From Parcubacteria group bacterium CG11_big_fil_rev_8_21_14_0_20_39_14 (GTDB lineage Bacteria; Patescibacteriota; Minisyncoccia; Minisyncoccales; GCA-002787255): 15,549 nucleotides of DNA. The notes under the pieces are model-generated. The model saw only the letters and a list, made by a program, of their open reading frames with translations. It was not told the origin of the DNA and did not search any database. Made by a program: the position numbers and the translations under genes. Shown here piece after piece: positions 1 to 6,068 of this stretch; position 1 is the stretch's first letter, and each line of letters begins with the position of its first letter. The DNA lies in contig PCWD01000025.1 in the NCBI GenBank assembly GCA_002787255.1, positions 15,460 to 31,008 on the forward strand, in the 5' to 3' direction.

Positions 1-488
1 ACAAGGCAAGGGCTCTACACTCTTCATAGAATTACCCGTAAAATAAACTTTTCTTTGTATGCCCAGTAATACAACTTCCAGTTGTTTTTCGGCGATTAGA
101 ACAATTTGGTTATCAAAGCTACACCGTTTGCTTAAAAGTTAAAAAAACAAAACACTATTTCAAATGCCGAAAAACAATATTTAACAGAACATCGGAAGTT
201 ATATTACCGGACATAAAGAAAATTAACTTTCAGTTTTTATAATTCGGCATTTGACTGGAAGTTGACCTCGTAATACAACTTCGGATTCTTTCGGCAGTTA
301 TTCTTTTTTGCTACAAAATTTTATTTGGGATGGAAATGCCACGATTGAGACCCATATTCAAATAAAGCGCCGAAAGAAAAACCACTGGGCAAGTTAAAAT
401 AAAATAACAATTGACTTCGGAATTAAAAGCAACCACCAAATACCGGCGCTTTATTCCGAAGTTGATATACGGGGTTGATATACTGGGT
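1..488. other. Non-coding, repeat-rich region upstream of aspS
   Basis: No convincing gene is seen on either strand. The stretch holds dispersed short repeats. A 14-nt word, GTAATACAACTTCC, lies at 66-79, returns as a direct copy at 270-282, and appears inverted with one mismatch at 194-207. There are perfect 11-bp inverted pairs at 161-171 with 243-253 and at 362-372 with 444-454. A direct repeat GTTGATATAC lies just before the aspS start (461-470 and 475-484). The area could be a structured leader, a protein-binding region or a decayed element; the sequence alone does not decide. No clear promoter for aspS was found, although TATACT at 479-484 sits unusually close to the ATG. Confidence 0.5.
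66..472. repeat. Dispersed direct and inverted repeats built on GTAATACAACTTC
   Basis: Copies of the word are at 66-79 (plus), 194-207 (inverted, one mismatch) and 270-282 (plus). Shorter relatives are at 258-264 and 456-469 (CCGAAGTTGATATAC). The 258-264 arm GGAAGTTG can pair with CAACTTC of the 270-282 copy. Together they form several mutually exclusive hairpins over about 400 nt. Confidence 0.5.
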
Positions 489-1916
489 ATGAAAAGAATT
501 TTAATTGAAGAAATAACTAAATACATTGGAGAAAAAGTGAAAATTTGTGGGTGGGTGGATTCCCGGCGAGACCATGGCAAAATTATTTTTATTGACCTGC
601 GGGATGTGAGCGGTTTGGCCCAAATAGTATTTGCGCCAAACCAAAGAGCAGAAATTTACAAAGTAGCTCAAAAGCTCCGGACAGAATGGGTAATAGAGGT
701 AACCGGAAGGGTTGACAGGAGACCCAAGGGAATGGAGAATCCGAAAATTACAACCGGGAAAGTCGAAATAGGGGCTGAAAATTTAACAATTTTTTCCGAG
801 GCAAAAACCTTGCCATTTGAAACTTCAGATGAAAGAAAAGAAGTTAGCGAAGAAATCAGATTAAAATATCGGTATCTTGATTTAAGAAGAAAAAAAATGA
901 AAGAAAATCTAACCTGGCGCTACAAAGTCATTGATTTTATGCGGAATTTTTTAAAAAACAGGGGATTTATTGAAATTGAAACTCCAATTTTAACCAAATC
1001 AACGCCGGAGGGAGCAAGAGATTTTATAGTGCCATCGCGTCTTCAGCCCGGGAAATTTTACGCTCTTCCCCAATCGCCCCAGCAGTATAAACAGCTTTTG
1101 ATGGTTGCCGGATTTGAAAAATATTTTCAAATTGCTCGTTGTTTCAGAGATGAAGACCCGCGAGCCGACAGGCAAGCCGAGTTTACCCAGCTTGACATTG
1201 AAATGGCATTTGTCGAGCAAGACGATATTTTGAGCCTGACCGAAGAACTTTATTCGGAGCTTGTCAAAGAACTTTTCCCTCAAAAAACTATTACTCAAAA
1301 ACCCTTTCCCAGAATAAGCTTTGAGGAGGCGATGGAAAGATATAAAACCGATAAACCGGATTTACGAAGAGACAAATCAAATCCTGACGAACTTGCCTTT
1401 GGATTTGTAGTTAATTTCCCAATGTTTGAATGGAGAAAGGAGGAAGGACGATGGGATGCGGTTCATCATCCATTCACCCGCCCAAATTTTGAAAATTTAG
1501 GCGGGCAAGCCAGACCATTAAGTGAAAATATAAAAGAGATGAAAAAAAATCCCGATAAAATTTTGGCTTTTCAATATGATTTTATTTTAAACGGCTTTGA
1601 GATTGGCGGAGGAAGCCTAAGAACTTACAAGCCCGAAATACTTGAGGCGGTTTTTGAGGTAATGGGCCACAAAAAAGAAGATATCCAAAAGAAATTCGGA
1701 CATTTGCTTAAAGCATTTGAATATGGAGCGCCTCCTCATGGCGGAATTGCTCCGGGGATTGACAGATTTATGGCAATTTTGATGCAAGAGCCAAACATTA
1801 GAGAGGTTATTGCCTTTCCCAAAACTGGCGACAACAGAGATCTTATGATGGAAGCTCCATCGGAAGTGGATGAAAAACAACTCAAAGAGTTGCGCATCGG
1901 AATAACTAAAAATTAA
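489..1916 (+). CDS. aspS: Aspartyl-tRNA synthetase, short form lacking the GAD insertion
   Basis: Class II synthetase that charges tRNA with aspartate in the cytosol. The 475-residue product has an N-terminal OB-fold anticodon domain (GWVDSRRDHG, residues 21-30), motif 1 around IETPILTKSTPEGARDF, motif 2 FRDEDPRADRQ (219 on), GGGSLR (373-378) and motif 3 GIAPGIDR (to 426). Bacterial-type signatures FPMFEW and HHPFT are present, but DKPDLR runs almost directly into FVVNFPMFEW (residues 287-314), so the roughly 130-residue GAD insertion of the 590-residue bacterial enzyme is absent. His29 occupies the position that is Leu30 in discriminating E. coli AspRS and His in non-discriminating enzymes. 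An extra block of about 11 residues (331-341) is encoded by a palindromic repeat. ATG 489 was preferred to TTG 411 because the 26 extra residues precede the normal start and derive from repeats. Confidence 0.96.
   Translation: MKRILIEEITKYIGEKVKICGWVDSRRDHGKIIFIDLRDVSGLAQIVFAPNQRAEIYKVAQKLRTEWVIEVTGRVDRRPKGMENPKITTGKVEIGAENLTIFSEAKTLPFETSDERKEVSEEIRLKYRYLDLRRKKMKENLTWRYKVIDFMRNFLKNRGFIEIETPILTKSTPEGARDFIVPSRLQPGKFYALPQSPQQYKQLLMVAGFEKYFQIARCFRDEDPRADRQAEFTQLDIEMAFVEQDDILSLTEELYSELVKELFPQKTITQKPFPRISFEEAMERYKTDKPDLRRDKSNPDELAFGFVVNFPMFEWRKEEGRWDAVHHPFTRPNFENLGGQARPLSENIKEMKKNPDKILAFQYDFILNGFEIGGGSLRTYKPEILEAVFEVMGHKKEDIQKKFGHLLKAFEYGAPPHGGIAPGIDRFMAILMQEPNIREVIAFPKTGDNRDLMMEAPSEVDEKQLKELRIGITKN
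1476..1508 (+). repeat. In-frame palindromic element inside aspS (copy 1)
   Basis: A nearly perfect palindrome at 1477-1505: CCCGCC at 1477-1482 pairs with GGCGGG at 1500-1505, and AAATTTT at 1484-1490 pairs with AAAATTT at 1492-1498, with a one-base centre and one mismatch. It encodes T-R-P-N-F-E-N-L-G-G-Q in AspRS, just after the HHPF motif, where the E. coli enzyme is about 11 residues shorter. The same element, in the same reading frame, is in murL at 4702-4738. Confidence 0.8.
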
Positions 1917-2010
1917 TTATCAATTTTCAATTTACAATTTACAATCAATTATTAAATTTTCCAATTTTCAATTATTTGAAAATTAGTCATTGAAAATTGA
2001 AAATTAGGTT
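1917..2010. repeat. AT-rich self-complementary spacer between aspS and dacA
   Basis: The spacer is made of the words CAATTTTCAATTT and ACAATTTACAATC on the left, and their complements (ATTGAAAATTGAAAATT) on the right, up to the GTG start of the next gene. The two halves can fold into a long imperfect hairpin. It contains no ORF and no clear promoter. Confidence 0.65.
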
Positions 2011-3048
2011 GTGTCTCCTGATAAAATTTTTGTTATTTCGTTATTTTTAATCTCCATTTTCTTGACGGGCGCGCTTTTGATTTTAGAAAAAAAAGAAACG
2101 ACGATAAATAATGGAAAGGCGGCTATGCTTGTTAAAGATATTTCCCAACCGTCCATAAAAGAACATCCTGTGTTTTTTGAGACATCTAAAACAAAGACGG
2201 GAGGAGATATTTGGATTAGACCAGACACGGCTCCGTTTTTTAAACCCTGGCGGGATTGGAATGTTGAAGAACCCCAAATTGAGGCAAAGTCGGCTATCTT
2301 GATGGAAGTAAAATTAGAAAATGATTCAACAAACCCGCCGCTAATTAAACAAGAACGAATTCTTTTTCAAAAAAACATTGAGGAACCTCTTCCCATTGCC
2401 AGTCTTACCAAAATTATGAGCGCTCTTATTGTTCTGGAAAATATGGATTTACAAAATTCTATAAAAATTAGCAAAGAAGCGGTAAATCAAGAGGGAGAAG
2501 CCGGAGAATTAGTGGTCGGAGAAGAAATTTTAGTTAAAAATTTGCTCTATGCAATGCTTTTGGAATCAAGCAACGATGCCGCTTTTGCCCTATCCCTTGC
2601 TCTTGGTTATGACAATTTTATAGATTTAATGAACAAGAAAGCTAACTCTTTGCAGCTAAAAAATACCTATTTTTCAAATCCGACTGGATTTGACAACCCT
2701 CAAAATTTTTCAACCTCTTACGACCTTGCCAGACTTCTAACTTATAGCCTAAAGAACCAATTTCTTTGGCAAATCCTAAAAACCCGAGTTTTTGAAGCCA
2801 GGGATATTTCCGGAAAAATTTTTCACCACTGGAAAAACACTAATAAACTTTTAGAAGAGGTGCCTCGCATTATTGGCGGCAAAACCGGTTGGACAATGAA
2901 AGCCGGGGGCTGTGTAGCTTTGGCGATTGACAACCCAAAAAATAATAGCAGAATTTTTTCTGTTTTGCTTGGTTCTCCTGATGAAAATAAAAGATTTGAA
3001 GAAACCAAAAAATTAATTGATTGGGTCTTAAGCGCCTACCAATGGTAG
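2011..3048 (+). CDS. D-alanyl-D-alanine carboxypeptidase, peptidase family S11
   Basis: Penicillin-binding serine peptidase that removes the terminal D-Ala of peptidoglycan stem peptides outside the membrane. The three active-site motifs are all present in 345 residues: SLTK (Ser131 nucleophile, Lys134), SSN (186-188) and KTG (291-293). Residues 6-26 form one hydrophobic segment, so it is a signal peptide or N-terminal anchor; no C-terminal amphipathic anchor of PBP5 type is evident. The GTG start is chosen because the next Met (residue 39) would remove the export signal. There is no obvious ribosome binding site. It lies between aspS and mraY on the same strand. The last codons form one arm of a perfect hairpin. 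The family is clear; the exact paralogue (DacA, DacF or a PBP4-like form) is not, so no symbol is given. Confidence 0.92.
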   Translation: MSPDKIFVISLFLISIFLTGALLILEKKETTINNGKAAMLVKDISQPSIKEHPVFFETSKTKTGGDIWIRPDTAPFFKPWRDWNVEEPQIEAKSAILMEVKLENDSTNPPLIKQERILFQKNIEEPLPIASLTKIMSALIVLENMDLQNSIKISKEAVNQEGEAGELVVGEEILVKNLLYAMLLESSNDAAFALSLALGYDNFIDLMNKKANSLQLKNTYFSNPTGFDNPQNFSTSYDLARLLTYSLKNQFLWQILKTRVFEARDISGKIFHHWKNTNKLLEEVPRIIGGKTGWTMKAGGCVALAIDNPKNNSRIFSVLLGSPDENKRFEETKKLIDWVLSAYQW

Positions 3049-3053
3049 GCGCT
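3031..3053 (+). repeat. Perfect 10-bp hairpin spanning the carboxypeptidase stop codon
   Basis: AGCGCCTACC (3031-3040), a 3-nt loop, and GGTAGGCGCT (3044-3053) form a perfect GC-rich stem that includes the TAG stop at 3046-3048. No T-run follows on either strand, so it is not a standard intrinsic terminator. It may protect the mRNA 3' end or affect termination of translation. Confidence 0.6.
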
Positions 3054-3191
3054 CAAAATCAAATATCAAATATTAAAGAGCAAAAATGAGAAATGAGTAT
3101 TCAAAATTTTCTTTCAGAAAATTTTGAAACTGTGCAGCTTTTTTATTTTTTATTTTTAATTTTTGATTTTGACTGAGCAAAGCGAAGGAAT
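3049..3191. repeat. Self-complementary spacer before mraY, with a 13-bp hairpin
   Basis: The left part repeats CAAATATCAAATATT-like words and the right part (about 3139-3174) has ATTTTTAATTTTTGATTTTGA, which is largely their complement. In the middle TTCAAAATTTTCT (3100-3112) and AGAAAATTTTGAA (3116-3128) form a perfect 13-bp stem with a 3-nt loop. A T-rich run follows about 11 nt later (from 3140), so weak transcription termination is possible but not typical. Confidence 0.55.
3185..3189 (+). promoter_or_regulatory. Ribosome binding site of mraY
   Basis: AAGGA lies 2 nt before the ATG at 3192. The spacing is short, but it is the only recognisable Shine-Dalgarno-like site on the plus strand in this window. 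Confidence 0.45.
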
Positions 3192-4268
3192 ATGCCTTTT
3201 TACGAAAGTCCCGAATTGGCAATAAGTATAATCAAAATTTTTGTTTTGGCCGCGGTGGCTTCCTTGCTGGCAGTGGCAATAACTCCTTTTTTAACTCATT
3301 TTTTGTATAAGCATAAGCTCTGGCGAAAAGAAGCAAGGACAAAGACTATTACCGGCGAGGAAGCCCCGGTTTTTTATAGTCTTCACAAAGAAAGAGAAGT
3401 CAGTGTGCCTCGTTTCGGCGGAATTTTAATATTTGGAGCAACTTTAATTACAATTTTTATCTTTTGGGGACTGGCCCAGATTTCTGACAATCTTTGGCTT
3501 CAAAAATTCAATTTTTTAAGCAGGAGTCAAACCTGGCTGCCCCTTTTTACTTTAATTGCCGCTTCTATTATAGGGCTTTCTGACGATATTTTGCAGGTGC
3601 TCGGTAAAGGAAAGTATGTTGCCGGCGGAATGAGGTTTACCAGACGTTTTTTAATTGTTGTTTTAATCGGGCTTATTGGGGCTTGCTGGTTCTATTTTAA
3701 ATTGGACTGGAATACAATTCATATTCCAATGTTAGGCGACTTTATAATCGGCTTTTGGTATATTCCAATTTTTATTATTGTAATGTTAGCTTGCTGGTCG
3801 GGCGGAGTAATTGACGGATTAGACGGGTTGGCCGGAGGTGTTTTCGCCTCAATATTTACAGCCTTCGGAATAATTGCTTTTTTTCGGGGACAGATAGACA
3901 TTGCCGCTTTTTGCGCTGTAATTTGCGGGACTATTTTGACGTTTTTATGGTTTAATATTCCCCCGGCCAGATTTTATATGGGAGAAACCGGAATGCTTGG
4001 CCTTACCTCAACCCTGGCTGTGATTGCTTTTTTAACCGATTCGGTGGTAGTTCTTCCAATTATCGGGGGACTCGTCGTAATTGAAGTTGCTTCAATAATT
4101 TTACAGCTTCTATCAAAAAAATTCCGCCGCAAAAAAATTTGGCTTTGCACTCCGATTCATCATCACTTTGAAGCAATCGGCTGGCCTCATTATAAGATAA
4201 CAATGCGATTTTGGATAATCGGGGTTATCTTTGCTATAATCGGGGTGACTATAAGATTACTGGGTTAA
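3192..4268 (+). CDS. mraY: Phospho-N-acetylmuramoyl-pentapeptide transferase
   Basis: Integral membrane enzyme that transfers phospho-MurNAc-pentapeptide to undecaprenyl phosphate, giving lipid I. The 358-residue product has about ten hydrophobic segments. Family motifs are in order: Asp131-Asp132 (GLSDDILQ), DGLDGLAGG (208-216), FYMGETGML (261-269) and the MraY-specific PIHHHFE (321-327) followed by GW..Y...MRFWII, which separates it from the WecA branch. Two positions are unusual: the usual MGD is MGE (Glu265), and the Asn-Leu-Thr before DGLDG is Gly-Val-Ile. The loop after the first membrane segment is also longer than normal, and VPRFGG replaces TPTMGG. It precedes murL and murD as mraY precedes murD in dcw clusters. 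Glu265 may alter metal binding, but the protein otherwise looks intact. Confidence 0.93.
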   Translation: MPFYESPELAISIIKIFVLAAVASLLAVAITPFLTHFLYKHKLWRKEARTKTITGEEAPVFYSLHKEREVSVPRFGGILIFGATLITIFIFWGLAQISDNLWLQKFNFLSRSQTWLPLFTLIAASIIGLSDDILQVLGKGKYVAGGMRFTRRFLIVVLIGLIGACWFYFKLDWNTIHIPMLGDFIIGFWYIPIFIIVMLACWSGGVIDGLDGLAGGVFASIFTAFGIIAFFRGQIDIAAFCAVICGTILTFLWFNIPPARFYMGETGMLGLTSTLAVIAFLTDSVVVLPIIGGLVVIEVASIILQLLSKKFRRKKIWLCTPIHHHFEAIGWPHYKITMRFWIIGVIFAIIGVTIRLLG

Positions 4269-4284
4269 AAATTTAAAAATCAGA

Positions 4285-5652
4285 ATGCAAAAATCAAAAT
4301 TATTACCGCGAAAGCGGGATTCCGCTATGGCGGAACAATTCAAAATTCAAAATTTTAGAAAGCGGCATCCAAGATTTATTTATCAAAAGTATTTCTATAA
4401 AATCAAAAAAGGAGATTTAAAAATTTCCTTCGTTTTTAAAATTGAACCAGATATCCAATTTAGACCCAAAATTATTATAAAGGATATTAATCAATCTCAA
4501 ATATCACAGATAGGGGAGGGGGTATTAAATAATTTAATATTTCATCTTGGTTTAATAGAAATTCTTAGCTATTGGAAAGCAACCTGCTCGTCAAAAATTG
4601 TGATTGAGGCGGGATATTTGAATAAAGAGCAAATTAAATGGTGGAAAGATTTAATAATCAATGGAATGGGCCAATTCTTTTATGAGAACAAAATTAACTG
4701 GACCCGTCCAAATTTTTTGAAAATTTCAGGCGGGCAGGGAAAACCAGATAACAAAAGGTTCGGGGAAAAATTAAAAAATAGGTATTTGGTGCCGTTTGCC
4801 GGCGGAAGAGATTCAATCGTGACATTGGAAAGGCTGAAAAAACCCATCTTCGCCAAGGCTTCGGCGGGCAAGCAAAAGAAAGAAATCGCCTTGTTTTTGG
4901 TAAATCCCTCAAAACAAATTCAAAAAACCGTTAGGGTTGCCGGTATAAAAAAACAGATAATTGTAAAGAGAGAAATTGACACAAGATTGCTGAAATTAAA
5001 CAAAAAAGGGTATCTTAACGGCCACACGCCCTTTACTGCGCTTTTATCTTTTTTAACCGTTTTCTGCGCAATATTGTTTGATTATAAACATATTGTTTTT
5101 TCCAATGAAAAAAGCGCCGATGAGGGCAATGTAAAATATCTCGGCAGAATAATTAACCACCAATGGGCAAAAAGCTCGGAATTTGAAAAAATGTTTAAAG
5201 ATTATTGCAAAAAATATTTAGCCAGAGATATCAATTATTTTAGTTTTTTACGGACCTACACGGAACTTGAAATTTCCAAAATGTTTACAAAATATCCCGA
5301 ATATTTTCCTGTTTTTTCCAGTTGCAATGCCGGTATGAAAATAGGCGCAAAACAAATAAGATGGTGCGGAAATTGCCCAAAATGCTTATTTGCCTACCTT
5401 ACCCTCTACCCATTTTTAGATAAAAAACAACTTTTAAAAATTTTTGGCAAGGATTTATTCAAAAATAAAGAATTATTACCAACAATGAGGGCCTTAATCG
5501 GCGAGGGCAAAACAAAACCATTTGAATGCGTGGGAACCTACCAGGAAAGCAAGAAAGCTTTTGAATTAAGCCTTAAAAAAGCCCTCGGCCGTAGTCCTAT
5601 GGGCGAGGCTAAAAAATCAGGAAAAATCCCTTATCTTTTAGGCAAGATTTAG
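4285..5652 (+). CDS. murL: Probable UDP-MurNAc-L-Ala-L-Glu epimerase (MurL family)
   Basis: The MurL family, described in Xanthomonas oryzae, epimerises the Glu of UDP-MurNAc-L-Ala-L-Glu to D-Glu using ATP, releasing AMP and PPi; it works with MurD2 and replaces MurI plus ordinary MurD. In these 455 residues I see a PP-loop-like motif VPFAGGRDS (169-177), NGHTPF (245-250), SNEKSADEGN (273-282), NHQWAKSSEFE (291-301), an FSFLRTYTELEI block (319-330), SSCN (345-348), a cysteine cluster WCGNCPKC (360-367) and KPFECVGT (411-418). I match these to MurL from memory. The position between mraY and murD fits. The start is uncertain: ATG 4285 or ATG 4327, since the first 25 or so residues come from spacer repeats and hairpins and the conserved part begins near residue 30. 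Two in-frame repeats are embedded (4702-4738, 4848-4873). Another PP-loop enzyme cannot be excluded. Confidence 0.75.
   Translation: MQKSKLLPRKRDSAMAEQFKIQNFRKRHPRFIYQKYFYKIKKGDLKISFVFKIEPDIQFRPKIIIKDINQSQISQIGEGVLNNLIFHLGLIEILSYWKATCSSKIVIEAGYLNKEQIKWWKDLIINGMGQFFYENKINWTRPNFLKISGGQGKPDNKRFGEKLKNRYLVPFAGGRDSIVTLERLKKPIFAKASAGKQKKEIALFLVNPSKQIQKTVRVAGIKKQIIVKREIDTRLLKLNKKGYLNGHTPFTALLSFLTVFCAILFDYKHIVFSNEKSADEGNVKYLGRIINHQWAKSSEFEKMFKDYCKKYLARDINYFSFLRTYTELEISKMFTKYPEYFPVFSSCNAGMKIGAKQIRWCGNCPKCLFAYLTLYPFLDKKQLLKIFGKDLFKNKELLPTMRALIGEGKTKPFECVGTYQESKKAFELSLKKALGRSPMGEAKKSGKIPYLLGKI
4306..4335 (+). repeat. Two consecutive GC hairpins at the murL start
   Basis: CCGC-GAAA-GCGG (4306-4317) is a stem with a GNRA tetraloop. 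TTCCGC-TATG-GCGGAA (4320-4335) follows at once, and its loop contains the alternative ATG start at 4327-4329. The flanks are spacer-like CAAAATTC words. The pair could control start choice or simply be a repeat overrun by the ORF. Confidence 0.55.
4702..4738 (+). repeat. In-frame palindromic element inside murL (copy 2)
   Basis: It matches the aspS element at 1476-1508: the shared skeleton is ACCCG-Y-CCAAATTTT, then GAAAATTT, then AGGCGGGCA. Differences are one substitution, TT added before GAAAATTT and C added after it, so the net change is 3 nt and the frame is kept. It encodes T-R-P-N-F-L-K-I-S-G-G-Q. CCCGTC (4703-4708) pairs with GGCGGG (4729-4734) with one G-T wobble, and AAATTTT (4710-4716) with AAAATTT (4720-4726). 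Confidence 0.8.
4848..4873 (+). repeat. GC-rich in-frame insert inside murL encoding FAKASAGK
   Basis: The stretch contains CGCC-AAGGCTTC-GGCG with GC content well above the surrounding gene. It encodes I-F-A-K-A-S-A-G-K-Q between the PP-loop segment and the following IALFLVNPS strand, a likely surface loop. From memory, peptides like this recur in unrelated Parcubacteria proteins, suggesting a mobile short repeat; I cannot confirm that here. Confidence 0.45.
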
Positions 5653-5679
5653 AAAATAAATCCCCTGGTGGCAAAAACG

Positions 5680-5717
5680 CTTAAAAAAGAAAATGCCAGT
5701 TTTGGGGATAACTGGCA
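5680..5717 (-). terminator. Intrinsic terminator of the minus-strand 80-residue gene
   Basis: On the minus strand an 8-bp stem TGCCAGTT/AACTGGCA (5710-5717 with 5694-5701, 8-nt loop) is followed directly by TTTTCTTTTTT (5693-5683). The plus strand has no T-run after the stem, so it acts for the minus-strand gene, whose stop is 17 nt upstream. Confidence 0.75.
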
Positions 5718-5733
5718 ACCCTTGTTTGGAGTC

Positions 5734-5976
5734 CTAACAAATGGTATCAATAGCCCACACCAAAGGTACATCAGTGGGTATGTTGGAATTGAGGATGGAC
5801 GAATACTTTACTGGTCCCACAGGGATAAGAGTACCTTTTATCTCATCCTGTTTTTCCGGGACTACGCCCAACAGCAATAGTAGTTCCTCCCATGTCTCGG
5901 CTTCCCATTTAGCGTACCCTCCGGGTGGTCCCACAAAAGATTCTGGAGTACCTACGAAAAGTCTAGCCCTGAACAT
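5734..5976 (-). CDS. Uncharacterised 80-residue protein in a self-contained cassette
   Basis: I do not recognise the family. The product begins MFRARLFVGTPESF, has a Gly/Pro stretch (VGPPGGYAKWE) and an acidic, leucine-rich segment (TWEELLLLLG), and ends DTIC. There is no signal peptide and no long membrane segment, so it is probably cytosolic. The gene is supported by its signals rather than homology: a perfect consensus promoter (6040-6068), GGGAGGT five bases before the ATG (5982-5988), and an intrinsic terminator just after the stop. GC is about 47% by counting, against roughly 33% in a murD line counted for comparison. It sits antisense between murL and murD. High expression and possible horizontal gain are inferences. 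Confidence 0.75.
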   Translation of the reverse strand: MFRARLFVGTPESFVGPPGGYAKWEAETWEELLLLLGVVPEKQDEIKGTLIPVGPVKYSSILNSNIPTDVPLVWAIDTIC

Positions 5977-5981
5977 ATTTT

Positions 5982-5988
5982 ACCTCCC
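5982..5988 (-). promoter_or_regulatory. Strong ribosome binding site of the 80-residue gene
   Basis: On the minus strand GGGAGGT lies 5 nt before the ATG at 5976-5974. It fixes the start and is much stronger than any plus-strand site here. Confidence 0.85.
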
Positions 5989-6039
5989 TCTTTTTTATTA
6001 GCTTTTTGCCGAACTAGGTCTTACCACTCCAACAATCGT

Positions 6040-6068
6040 ATTATAGCATATTGCTTTATGTTTGTCAA
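6040..6068 (-). promoter_or_regulatory. Perfect sigma-70-type promoter facing left
   Basis: On the minus strand TTGACA (6068-6063) and TATAAT (6045-6040) are separated by exactly 17 nt, with a TG one base before the -10. It drives the 80-residue gene with a leader of about 57 nt. The -35 box lies inside the first codons of murD as called (ATG 6058), so the two genes compete for this DNA. Confidence 0.88.

Noticed and set aside
411..488. Upstream TTG start extending AspRS by 26 residues
   Set aside because: The added residues precede the normal AspRS start and are encoded by the repeat-rich leader; ATG 489 matches the family.
5668..6001. Two plus-strand ORFs of 70 and 86 residues over the minus-strand cassette
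   Set aside because: They lack start signals and family features and lie opposite a minus-strand ORF that has promoter, ribosome binding site and terminator.
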